Assembly: GCF_029909975.1 (NCBI RefSeq)
Contig: NZ_CP094516.1
Span: 1,798,001-1,862,000, forward strand
From: Bradyrhizobium sp. ISRA430
GTDB lineage: Bacteria > Pseudomonadota > Alphaproteobacteria > Rhizobiales > Xanthobacteraceae
Reading direction: 5' to 3'
DNA length: 64,000 bases
Under the pieces are notes generated by a model, which was not told the origin of the DNA, searched no databases, and worked only from the letters and a program-made list of their open reading frames with translations. The stretch's first letter is position 1; each line of letters begins with the position of its first letter. The position numbers and the translations under genes are program-made. Shown here one piece after another: positions 35,003-42,790 of the stretch.

Positions 35003-35790
35003 GTCGCGGCTCCCTCGCGGTGGCGGGCATCGTAGACGAGGCCCTCGCCGAGATAGACCGCCTGCACCTGCGGATTGCCGCGCACTTCGGCCGGCGAACC
35101 CTCGGCGATCAGCGTGCCGCGGTTCAGCACGATGATGCGGTCGGCATGCTCGAACACCACGTCCATGTCATGCTCTGTGAAGAGCACGCCGATCGACTTC
35201 TCCCGCGCGATATTGGCCGTGAGCCGCATCAGGTCGACCCGCTCGCGCGGCGCCATGCCGGCGGTCGGCTCATCCATGAGCAGAAGTCTCGGTTGGTTGG
35301 CGAGCGCCACCGCAAGCTCGAGCCGCTTGAGATCGCCATAGGCGAGCTCGCCGCAGGGCCGGTCCGCATAGCCGCTCATGCCGACCAGCTCCAGTAGTCG
35401 GCCGGCCTCGTCGCGATCGAAGCGCGGCGCCGAGCCCCAGAGGTTGAACAACTGCTTTTGGTGCGAGATCAGCGCGACCTGCACATTCTCGCGCACGGTC
35501 ATGGTCGCAAAGGTCGCGGTGATCTGGAAGGTGCGCCCGACCCCGAGCCGCCAGATCTCGCGCGGCTTCTTTCCGGTGGTGTCCTCGCCGTTGAGGCGGA
35601 CGTACCCTGAGTCCGGCTTGTTCTGGCCGTTGAGCATGTCGAAGCAGGTGCTCTTGCCGGCGCCGTTCGGCCCGATCAGCGCCAGAATTTCGCCGGCACG
35701 CAGCGAGAACGAGACGCCGCGCACGGCGTGGATGCCGCCATAGGATTTGGTCAGGCCTTCGACCGCGAGAAGTGGGGGTGCGACGCTCAT
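34999..35790 (-). CDS. Branched-chain-type ABC transporter ATP-binding protein (LivG-like)
   Basis: A 263-residue ATPase with Walker A GPNGAGKST, the LivG-type block GVGRTFQITATFATMTVREN, signature ELAYGDLKRLELAVAL and Walker B LLLMDEPTAGM. The usual LSGGQ-like signature is replaced by LAYGDLKR, normal for this subgroup. ATG 35790 overlaps the permease stop (ATGA), which fixes the start. It pairs with the LivF-like ATPase. Confidence 0.9.
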   Translation of the reverse strand: MSVAPPLLAVEGLTKSYGGIHAVRGVSFSLRAGEILALIGPNGAGKSTCFDMLNGQNKPDSGYVRLNGEDTTGKKPREIWRLGVGRTFQITATFATMTVRENVQVALISHQKQLFNLWGSAPRFDRDEAGRLLELVGMSGYADRPCGELAYGDLKRLELAVALANQPRLLLMDEPTAGMAPRERVDLMRLTANIAREKSIGVLFTEHDMDVVFEHADRIIVLNRGTLIAEGSPAEVRGNPQVQAVYLGEGLVYDARHREGAAT

Positions 35791-37676
35791 TCGGCGGACT
35801 CGATCGGCTTGGCAAGCAGGGCTGATCCCGGCGGCGACGCGTTCCTGCGCCGCTGCGCGAGCATCTCCAGCATCCCGACGATGCCCTTGGGGAAGACGAC
35901 CACGATCAGAACGATGAACGCGCCGAGCACCAGCTTCGACAGATCGGTCTGGCTGACCAGCCAGATGTTGAGCGCCTTGTAGACGATGGCGCCGATCACC
36001 GCGCCCGACACCGTTTCGACGCCGCCGAGCAGCACCATGACCAGTGCATCGACCGAAAGCGATATGCCGAGATTGTCTGGGAAGACGCTGCCCTTGAGAT
36101 AGGCGAACAGCGCGCCGCCGATGCCGGCCGTCGTCCCCGCGATCACGAACGCGGTCCACTGGATGCGCTTGGCGTTGATGCCGATCGCCTCGCTGCGCAG
36201 GCCTGAGTCGCGCGTGGCCCGGAGCGCGTAGCCGAATGGCGAGAACACCGCGATCCGCAGGGCGATCGTCACAAGTGCCGCGACGCCGAGCGCCAGCCAG
36301 TAGAAGTGCGAGGGACTCGCGGCCCAGCTCGAAGGCCAGACGCCCAAAATGCCGTTGTCGCCGCCGGTCACGCTGACCCACTGGAACGCAATCGACCAGA
36401 CGATCTGCGCGAAGGCGAGCGTCAGCATGGCGAAATAGACGCCTGAGAGCTGTACCGCGAAGAAGCCGAACACGGCAGCACCCAAGCAGCCGAGCAGCGG
36501 TCCGAGCAGAAGACACACGATCATCGGCAGCCCCGCCATCTTGGCGAGGAAGGCAATGCCGTAGGCCCCGAGGCCGAAATACGCCGCGTGGCCGAAGGAC
36601 GCGAGACCGCCGACCGACATCAGGAAATGCAGGCTCACGGCAAAGATCACGAAGATCGCGATCTCGGAGCCGACGGTCAGCGCGTAGTTGCCGGCAAACA
36701 GCGGCAGCATCGCCGCGACGACGAGCGCGGCAAGCGCAGCCAGCCGCTCATTCGACGTCAGCGGCCGCCAAGGGTTGACGGTGAGACCGGGCGTCTTGCG
36801 CGCCGGCGCCTCGGGCCTGCCGAACAACCCCCAGGGCCGCACGATCAGCACCACCGCCATCACCAGGAAGACCAGGATGATCGAGATCTTCGGGAAGATC
36901 AGGATGCCGAACGCGTTGAGCTCGGAGACCAGCACCGCCGCGACGAAGGCGCCGACGATGCTGCCGAGGCCGCCGATCACGACCACCACGAACACCTCGA
37001 CGATGATGCGCAAATCCATCGCGTGATGGACGGCATCACGCGGGATCTGGAGCGCGCCGCCGAGCGCGGCCAGGAACACACCGACTGCAAACACACTGGT
37101 GAACAGCCATTTCTGATTGACGCCGAGGGCCGCGACCATGTCGCGGTCCTGCGTCGCGGCGCGCACCAGCACGCCCCAGCGCGTGCGCTGGAACAGGAGC
37201 CAGAGAACGCCAAGCACGACCGGGCCGAGCACGATCAGGAACAGGTCGTAGCTCGGGATGTTCTGGCCGAAGAAATCGACCGCGCCCTTGAAGCCCGGCG
37301 CGCGCCGGCCGAGCAGATCGTCGGGGCCCCAGATCAGGACCACGAGGTCCTCGACCATCAGCGTCAGGCCGAACGTCGCGAGAAGCTGGAACAGTTCGGG
37401 TGCATGATAGATGCGCCGGAGCAGCACCATCTCCACGACGACGCCGATCAGCGCCACCGCCAGCGCCGCCGCGACGATGCCGCCCCAGAAGCCGAACGCC
37501 CCGGCGAAGCGATCCGTCAGCGTAAAGGCGATGTAGGCGCCGATCATATAGAAGGCGCCATGCGCGAAATTCACGATCCGCGTCACGCCGAAGATGATCG
37601 ACAGGCCCGAGGCCACCAGGAACAGCGACGCTGCGCTGGCGAGACCGGTCAGAAACTGTACGACATAAAAGGCCAT
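35787..37676 (-). CDS. Fused LivH-LivM-type ABC transporter permease
   Basis: A roughly 629-residue protein joining two permeases normally encoded separately. Residues about 1-290 are LivH-like (SIIFGVTRIVNFAHGAFYMI; GGLGSIVGAFVAAVLVSELN), and about 310-610 are LivM-like (GGLASFGHAAYFGLGAYGIA; GGVETVSGAVIGAIVYKALN). About 17 helices are expected. Start choice is uncertain: ATG 37676 begins directly with the first helix, while ATG 37700 and GTG 37733 are in frame upstream but the latter sits inside a palindrome. It belongs to the nicotinate-region transporter. Confidence 0.87.
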   Translation of the reverse strand: MAFYVVQFLTGLASAASLFLVASGLSIIFGVTRIVNFAHGAFYMIGAYIAFTLTDRFAGAFGFWGGIVAAALAVALIGVVVEMVLLRRIYHAPELFQLLATFGLTLMVEDLVVLIWGPDDLLGRRAPGFKGAVDFFGQNIPSYDLFLIVLGPVVLGVLWLLFQRTRWGVLVRAATQDRDMVAALGVNQKWLFTSVFAVGVFLAALGGALQIPRDAVHHAMDLRIIVEVFVVVVIGGLGSIVGAFVAAVLVSELNAFGILIFPKISIILVFLVMAVVLIVRPWGLFGRPEAPARKTPGLTVNPWRPLTSNERLAALAALVVAAMLPLFAGNYALTVGSEIAIFVIFAVSLHFLMSVGGLASFGHAAYFGLGAYGIAFLAKMAGLPMIVCLLLGPLLGCLGAAVFGFFAVQLSGVYFAMLTLAFAQIVWSIAFQWVSVTGGDNGILGVWPSSWAASPSHFYWLALGVAALVTIALRIAVFSPFGYALRATRDSGLRSEAIGINAKRIQWTAFVIAGTTAGIGGALFAYLKGSVFPDNLGISLSVDALVMVLLGGVETVSGAVIGAIVYKALNIWLVSQTDLSKLVLGAFIVLIVVVFPKGIVGMLEMLAQRRRNASPPGSALLAKPIESAE

Positions 37677-37732
37677 CGGCGGTCCGGGTTCGGTTTGCAT
37701 GCCGTGATGTGCGGCAGCGAGATCTTGGTTCA

Positions 37733-37864
37733 CCTCTCCCCACCTGCGGGGAGAGGTCGACGCGCGAAGCGCATCGGGTGAGGGGAGCCTCCGCGAAAAC
37801 GTCTGTCACCGCCCTCGCGGAGACTCCCCCTCACCCCAACCCTCTCCCCGCTAGCGGGGAGAGG
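37733..37864. repeat. Palindromic repeat pair inside the transporter operon
   Basis: CCTCTCCCC (37733-37741) and GGGGAGAGG (37748-37756) form one hairpin; a perfect 24-base palindrome at 37841-37864, made of CCTCTCCCCGCT and its complement, forms the second. The stretch between has a further inverted pair (CTCCGCGA and TCGCGGAG). The element lies between the binding-protein and permease genes, where it could cause partial termination or RNA processing and so keep binding-protein output higher. Confidence 0.75.
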
Positions 37865-37875
37865 GAGACGAAACA

Positions 37876-39081
37876 TCAATCCTTCGGCCGCAGCTTCTCG
37901 ACTTCGGCATCGCTCGGCAGGTAGTCCGCACCCTTCTTGTAGGACGAGTCCACCATGATGCCTTTGCCGTCCTTGACCGAGGTCTTGCCGACATAGGCGC
38001 CCAGCGTCGACTGGTGGTCGATCTTGCGGAAGGTGATCTCGCCGAAGGGCGAGCCGAGCGACAGGCCTTCGGCCGCGGCGATCAGCTTCTCCGGATCGGT
38101 CGAGCCTGCCTTCGCAAGGATCGCCGCCGCCGACTTGATGGTCTGGTAGCCGACGATCGAGCCGAGCCGCGGATAGTCGTTGTACTTGGCCTGGTACGCC
38201 TTCAGGAACGCATCATGCTCGGGCGTCTTGATCGAGTACCAGGGATAGCCGGTGACGATCCACCCCTCCGGCGTCTCGTCCTTGAGCGGATCGAGATATT
38301 CGGGCTCGCCGGTCAGGAAGGAGACGACTTCGCGTCCCTTGAACAGGCCTCGCGTGTTGCCCTCGCGCACGAGTTTGACGAGATCGGCGCCGAAGGTGAC
38401 GTTGAGGATCGCCTCCGGATTAGCTTGGGCCACCGCCTGCACCACCGGGCCCGCGTCGATCTTGCCCTGCGGCGGCCACTGCTCGTCGACCCACTGGATG
38501 TCCGGGCGCTTCTCCGACATCAGCTTCTTGAACACCGCGACTGCGGACTGGCCGTACTCATAGTTCGGCGCGATCGTCGCCCAGCGCTTTGCCGGCAGCT
38601 TGCTGGCTGCTTCCACCAGCATCGCCGCCTGCATGTAGTTGGAGGGACGCAGACGGAAAGTGTACTTGTTGCCCTTCGACCAGGTGACGGCGTCCGTCAG
38701 CGGCTCGGCCGCGAGGAAAAACACTTTCTTCTGGTTGGCGAAGTCGCTGACCGCAAGGCCGATGTTGGACAGGAATGTGCCGGCAAGCATCGCAACGCCC
38801 TCGCTCGACACGAGCTCGTTGGCCGCGGTCTGCGCGTCCGCCGGCTTGCCGCCGTCGTCCTTGGAGATGACGACGAGCTTCTTACCGTTGATGCCGCCGC
38901 TCGCATTGATCTCTTCGACCGCGAGCTGCCAGCCCTTGCGGTAAGGTTCGGTGAAGGCTGGCAGCAACGAATAGCTGTTGATCTCGCCGATCTTGATCTC
39001 AGCCTGCGCCATCGCCGAACTGGCCATGCCGCCGGCCAGCAGCGCGAACGCAGCGCCAACGAAATAATTCTTAGCTCGCAT
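37876..39081 (-). CDS. ABC transporter substrate-binding protein (family 6, LivK-type)
   Basis: A 401-residue periplasmic binding protein. The signal peptide (MRAKNYFVGAAFALLAGGMA, cleavage near SAMAQA) is followed by IKIGEINSYSLLPAFTEPYR, EINASGGINGKKLVVISKDD and FANQKKVFFLAAEPLTDAV, the usual order in Peripla_BP_6 proteins. Start 39081 has GGAGG five bases upstream. It begins 22 bases after the PF06684 gene, linking uptake and catabolic genes. The ligand is inferred to be nicotinate-like. Confidence 0.88.
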   Translation of the reverse strand: MRAKNYFVGAAFALLAGGMASSAMAQAEIKIGEINSYSLLPAFTEPYRKGWQLAVEEINASGGINGKKLVVISKDDGGKPADAQTAANELVSSEGVAMLAGTFLSNIGLAVSDFANQKKVFFLAAEPLTDAVTWSKGNKYTFRLRPSNYMQAAMLVEAASKLPAKRWATIAPNYEYGQSAVAVFKKLMSEKRPDIQWVDEQWPPQGKIDAGPVVQAVAQANPEAILNVTFGADLVKLVREGNTRGLFKGREVVSFLTGEPEYLDPLKDETPEGWIVTGYPWYSIKTPEHDAFLKAYQAKYNDYPRLGSIVGYQTIKSAAAILAKAGSTDPEKLIAAAEGLSLGSPFGEITFRKIDHQSTLGAYVGKTSVKDGKGIMVDSSYKKGADYLPSDAEVEKLRPKD

Positions 39082-39102
39082 CCCAACCTCCACTGTGAAA
39101 AA

Positions 39103-39687
39103 CTAACGCAGGCCGTCTTCGCCCTTGATCTCCGCAACCGTGAGCCCGCCGACGCGCGGCAGCGGACGGCCGCTGTCGGTGACGGCGACCGCGACCATGA
39201 TCTCGTTGGCGCGCGGCGCATCGTTGATCTGCACTTCCATCCCGTCGAAATGACTGCGCACGAAGGCCGCATCCTTGTGCCCCAAGGGAATGTCGAGCGT
39301 CGTGCCCGGACCGCTGCGCTTCTTCGACGACGGGATCAGCGCTGCGCCCTTGCTCAGCACCTTCCGCACCGGCGCCCCCATCTTGGGATGGAGGATAGCG
39401 GCCGCGTGCTCCAGCTCGCCGTTCTCGCCGACGGCCGCCGCCTTGCCATAGCTCTGCACTTTCGACCCCTCGATACCGAGTGCGGCCACCGCGCGCTTCG
39501 ACAGGAGGTCGCCAAGCTCCTCGCCGATCGCAATCAGCGGCGAGAGGTCTTCGACATATTTTCCGGCAAAGGGATTTTCGATCACGGCGATCGCCGCGGC
39601 GCGCCGGGTCGGCGGCGATACCTGCCGGCCCATCTCCATCTGCGTCTCCTCGACCACGGTGACGATCTTGCGGATGATCGCGCTCAT
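39103..39687 (-). CDS. PF06684 (DUF1185, 'amino acid synthesis') family protein
   Basis: A 194-residue protein of a family whose structures show a chorismate-mutase-like trimeric fold but whose reaction is unknown. Conserved-looking blocks are AAIAVIENPFAGKYVEDLSP, LHPKMGAPVRKVL and LDIPLGHKDAAFVRSHFDGM. No signal peptide or membrane segment is seen. It lies between the binding-protein gene and UPF0280, directly after the 6-hydroxynicotinate reductase unit. A role in handling a reactive reduced pyridine or formylglutarate intermediate is an untested idea. Confidence 0.82.
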   Translation of the reverse strand: MSAIIRKIVTVVEETQMEMGRQVSPPTRRAAAIAVIENPFAGKYVEDLSPLIAIGEELGDLLSKRAVAALGIEGSKVQSYGKAAAVGENGELEHAAAILHPKMGAPVRKVLSKGAALIPSSKKRSGPGTTLDIPLGHKDAAFVRSHFDGMEVQINDAPRANEIMVAVAVTDSGRPLPRVGGLTVAEIKGEDGLR

Positions 39688-39702
39688 GTTTCGCTTCCCT
39701 GT

Positions 39703-40599
39703 TCAGGCATGGACCGCGTTCTCCAGCACAAGCGGGCGCGATCGTTGCCGTTCTATATCCTTGGTTCCGATGACAAGCATATCACCACAAAGCTGCAAGA
39801 CAGCCCCTTCGATCAATCCGCGATCGAACAATTGCCGTGCACATTCCGCGCCAGATTCGAGCGCCGTCGCAATCTCGGCCCGCGACAATCGACCGACGTC
39901 ACAGGTGACGAGGCGCGCGCCGAGGTCGCTATCGGGCTGAAGCTCGTTGGCCGGCTTCCGGATGATGGCGGGGTGACCGGGCAGATCGACCGCATTGGCG
40001 ATGACCGTCGCGGCCGCATCGGCCTGCGACGCCGCCCCGGCCAGCACCGTGACCGCATCGGCAATGCCGAGCGAGAAGCTGCGGCCATGCCGGCCGCTGG
40101 TCGCGATGCCCCGCACGGGATCGTCCGCATCGACCGTCATGGTCCGCATCACGCCGTCACGGTCGGGCCGGTCCATCAGGCCGATCGAAAAATGCTCACC
40201 GCGATCGAGATGCAGCGCGATATCGCCGCCATTGTTGACGTAGACCCGGTCGAGCGTCGCAGCGTTCAGCATCGCGCCCAGAATTTCTTCCGCCACGCTG
40301 CCGGCGACCGCAGCCATCGGCGTGATGAAGCATTCCGCGGCATAGGGCGCGACGGCAGCATGCATGCGACGTGCAACGACGCCGTTCAGCGACGTTCGCG
40401 CCGGATCGGCAGCTCTGCGCAGCTCCGTCAGCTCGGCGCAGAGCTCGTCGAGCAGGCCGGCGAGCCGCCGCGCCGCCGCCTCATAGGAAGCGTGCACCTC
40501 GCGCACATCTCCCCTCGCCTCCACGATCAGATCAATCGGACCATCCTGCAAATGCAGCCGCCGGCCATCAGACAGCAATGCGACTTGCGGAAGCCTCAT
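39703..40599 (-). CDS. UPF0280 family protein (ApbE-like)
   Basis: A 298-residue protein of UPF0280, distantly related to the flavin transferase ApbE. The blocks MAAVAGSVAEEILGAMLNAA, YVNNGGDIALHLD and GIATSGRHGRSFSLGIADAV correspond to the conserved parts of the ApbE-like fold; DAVTVLAGAASQADAAATVI follows. Its ATG overlaps the stop of the 6-hydroxynicotinate reductase gene by four bases, so the two are translationally coupled. It might attach or deliver flavin to the reductase; this is inference. Confidence 0.82.
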   Translation of the reverse strand: MRLPQVALLSDGRRLHLQDGPIDLIVEARGDVREVHASYEAAARRLAGLLDELCAELTELRRAADPARTSLNGVVARRMHAAVAPYAAECFITPMAAVAGSVAEEILGAMLNAATLDRVYVNNGGDIALHLDRGEHFSIGLMDRPDRDGVMRTMTVDADDPVRGIATSGRHGRSFSLGIADAVTVLAGAASQADAAATVIANAVDLPGHPAIIRKPANELQPDSDLGARLVTCDVGRLSRAEIATALESGAECARQLFDRGLIEGAVLQLCGDMLVIGTKDIERQRSRPLVLENAVHA

Positions 40600-42053
40600 G
40601 CGCGCCTTCCCGGGATGGGATTTTGCCAGGGCAACTGGCGGACATCATCGCCGCCCTTCACCTCGGACAGCGGCTTTACGTAATCCATGTGGCCGCCGAG
40701 CGCGGCATAGTCCGACAGTTTCATGGTGAACTCGATCGGCGCGACCAGCGCCGGGGTCGGCACATAGCCGAACGCCCCGGCGGGCATCTGCGTCACATCG
40801 ACCATGTAAGTGATGCCGCCGCCGGGCCAGACATAGACCGGCGCGCCGCCGCTGGTGACGCGCGTCAGCGCATCCTTCACCGAGCGCGTCAGCCGCACCG
40901 GATTGTCGGTGACGCCCGCGCGCAGCGAGCCGCCGGCACCAGCCATGAACAGCACCGTGCACAGCGCCGGCTCGCAATTCTCCTGGATGCGCTCGACCGA
41001 AAACTTCAGATCGGCCGGCATCTCGGTCTCGACCGGCTTCAAGGCCTCGTCGAGCACGTAATAAGATGAGTGCTCGCCGGTGGTGGAGACCATCAGCATG
41101 CTCAGACCGGGCTTCGCCTCCTTGGCATCGAACGGCCCGAGAATCGCCAGGGGATCGGAGATGTTGGTGCCGCCCCAGCCCGTGCCGGGATCGGCGACCT
41201 GGAAATAGCGGCCGGGGGTCGAGCGGCGGCCCTTCATCTTGATGCCGGTGTCGGCGATGTCGAGCAGCTTGCCGGCCTGGTGCTCCGAGAGCACTCCGGT
41301 GATGTGGTCGTCGACGACGACGACCTCATCCACCTTGCCGTGCCATTGCTTTGCGAACATACCGATGGTCGCCGAGCCGCAGCCGACGCGCATGCGCTCT
41401 TCCTTGACGCCGTTGACGATCGGCGGCTGGCCGGCCTGCACCACCACGCTCGCACCGCCGTCGATCGTGAGCTCAACCGCCTTGCAATTGGCGAGATCCA
41501 TCAGCGTGTCGCAGGTGACGCGACCTTCCTTCTTGGAGCCGCCGGTCAGATGATGGACCCCGCCGAGCGAGAGCATCTGCGAACCGTATTCGCTGGTAGT
41601 AACATGCCCCACCGCCTCGCCCTGCGCGCGGACGGTCGCGGTCTCCGGGCCGAGATAGCGGTCGGTGTCGATCTTCACCTTGATGCCGCAATAGGAGAAG
41701 ATGCCCTCGGTAACCACGGTCACCATGTCGACGCCATCGACCTCGGCGGAAACGATGAACGGCGCGGGCTTGTAGTCGGGATAGGTGGTGCCGGCGCCGA
41801 TCGCGGTTACGAAGGTCGAGGGTTCGTGGACGATCTTGCCGTCCCAATCTTCCGTGCGGCTGAACGGCACCAGCTTGCCGCCCTGCGAGACCGTGCGTTC
41901 GAGAATGATGTGCGGATCGACACGGACGAGCTTGCCGTCGTGATTGGCATAGCGGTCGCAGGCTCCCGCCGCGCCCGGCTTGATGTAGCACATCACCGGA
42001 CAGGCATCGCAGCGGATCTTGTCGGAGACGGCGCTCGTCGTTTCAGTCACCAT
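40596..42053 (-). CDS. hnr: 6-hydroxynicotinate reductase
   Basis: A 485-residue iron-sulfur protein resembling the Eubacterium barkeri enzyme that reduces 6-hydroxynicotinate to 1,4,5,6-tetrahydro-6-oxonicotinate with reduced ferredoxin. The N-terminus has CDACPVMC with a fourth cysteine after nine residues (Cys15, 18, 22, 32), a likely Fe-S site. Later blocks include EGIFSYCGIKVKIDTDRYLG, GVHHLTGGSKKEGRVTCDTL and RVGCGSATIGMFAKQWHG. It is first in the minus-strand operon and faces nicA. Such a reductase is unusual in an apparently aerobic organism; the family match is good, activity here is unproven. Confidence 0.8.
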   Translation of the reverse strand: MVTETTSAVSDKIRCDACPVMCYIKPGAAGACDRYANHDGKLVRVDPHIILERTVSQGGKLVPFSRTEDWDGKIVHEPSTFVTAIGAGTTYPDYKPAPFIVSAEVDGVDMVTVVTEGIFSYCGIKVKIDTDRYLGPETATVRAQGEAVGHVTTSEYGSQMLSLGGVHHLTGGSKKEGRVTCDTLMDLANCKAVELTIDGGASVVVQAGQPPIVNGVKEERMRVGCGSATIGMFAKQWHGKVDEVVVVDDHITGVLSEHQAGKLLDIADTGIKMKGRRSTPGRYFQVADPGTGWGGTNISDPLAILGPFDAKEAKPGLSMLMVSTTGEHSSYYVLDEALKPVETEMPADLKFSVERIQENCEPALCTVLFMAGAGGSLRAGVTDNPVRLTRSVKDALTRVTSGGAPVYVWPGGGITYMVDVTQMPAGAFGYVPTPALVAPIEFTMKLSDYAALGGHMDYVKPLSEVKGGDDVRQLPWQNPIPGRRA

Positions 42054-42084
42054 GTCAAAGCCAGCGGGTCACGACGGGTTATCA

Positions 42085-42127
42085 TTCGTATACGAACGAT
42101 GTTGCGCGCGACATTGATAGCTGTCAA
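42085..42127 (-). promoter_or_regulatory. Promoter and operator of the 6-hydroxynicotinate reductase operon
   Basis: TTCGTATACGAA (42085-42096) is a perfect 12-base palindrome. On the minus strand TTGACA (complement of 42122-42127) and CAACAT (complement of 42099-42104) are a -35/-10 pair with a 17-base spacer, so the palindrome covers the expected transcription start. Repression by a MarR-type protein fits this geometry. The -10 is weak. Confidence 0.65.
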
Positions 42128-42230
42128 GCGGCGGCGCGGGCGAAAAAGTGCCACTGCCGAATAAAACCTCATTTGCCTGCCGCCTCTGTCCACAAAGCGG
42201 GCAACCACGCTGCACTGCGGCATGCGCCGC

Positions 42231-42258
42231 TTGCACGTTTGTGTACAAACGGTATCGT
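42231..42258 (+). promoter_or_regulatory. nicA promoter with operator in the spacer
   Basis: TTGCAC (42231-42236) and TATCGT (42253-42258) form a -35/-10 pair with a 16-base spacer. The spacer holds the inverted repeat CGTTTGT-GT-ACAAACG (42236-42251), whose core TTTGTGTACAAA fits the consensus TTYGTRTACRAA shared with the other nicotinate promoters. A bound regulator would block RNA polymerase. Confidence 0.62.
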
Positions 42259-42307
42259 CGGCGACATAGAATTTTTGCGACGCGTGGTCGCAAGGTTGGG
42301 AACGAGG

Positions 42308-42790
42308 ATGACGCAGACACCGATCCGCCTCACCGTGAACGGCGGGATCCACGACGTCACCGCGGCGCCGCAGACGCCGCTGCTCTATGTGCTGCGCAAC
42401 GATCTCGCGCTCAACGGCCCGAAATATGGTTGCGGCCTCGGTGAATGCGGCACCTGTACTGTCCTGATCGACGGCAGCGCCGCACGTTCCTGCGTCATCC
42501 CGATCAGCGGCTGTGAAGGCCGCGACATCGTGACACTCGAAGGGTTAAGCACGCGCGAGCGGCCTGATCCCGTGCAACAAGCCTTCATCGACGAGCAGGC
42601 GGCGCAATGCGGCTACTGCCTCAACGGCATGATCATGACCACCAAGGCGCTGCTCGCCATCAACCCGCACCCGACCGAGCAGGAAGCGATGGCGGCGCTG
42701 CGCTACAATCTCTGCCGCTGCGGCACGCATGTCGAAATCCTGCGCGCGGTGATGCGTGCATCGAGCCAGCTAGCCGAGGCCGGTGATTGA
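42308..42790 (+). CDS. nicA: Nicotinate dehydrogenase small subunit, 2Fe-2S (NicA-like)
   Basis: A 160-residue protein with two [2Fe-2S] domains. The plant-type cluster ligands are CGLGECGTC plus a later cysteine (Cys42, 47, 50, 62), and the second cluster is CGYC and CRC (Cys101, 104, 136, 138), the xanthine-oxidase-family pattern. It passes electrons from the molybdenum site of NicB towards its haems. Start 42308 follows GAACGAGG. Its stop overlaps the nicB ATG (TGATG). The pair hydroxylates nicotinate to 6-hydroxynicotinate in Pseudomonas putida. Confidence 0.87.
   Translation: MTQTPIRLTVNGGIHDVTAAPQTPLLYVLRNDLALNGPKYGCGLGECGTCTVLIDGSAARSCVIPISGCEGRDIVTLEGLSTRERPDPVQQAFIDEQAAQCGYCLNGMIMTTKALLAINPHPTEQEAMAALRYNLCRCGTHVEILRAVMRASSQLAEAGD

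Noticed and set aside
38014..40683. An 889-codon open frame on the plus strand
   Set aside because: It lies antisense to the binding-protein, PF06684 and UPF0280 genes, has no family similarity and shows the Arg/His-rich composition expected of a GC-rich shadow frame.
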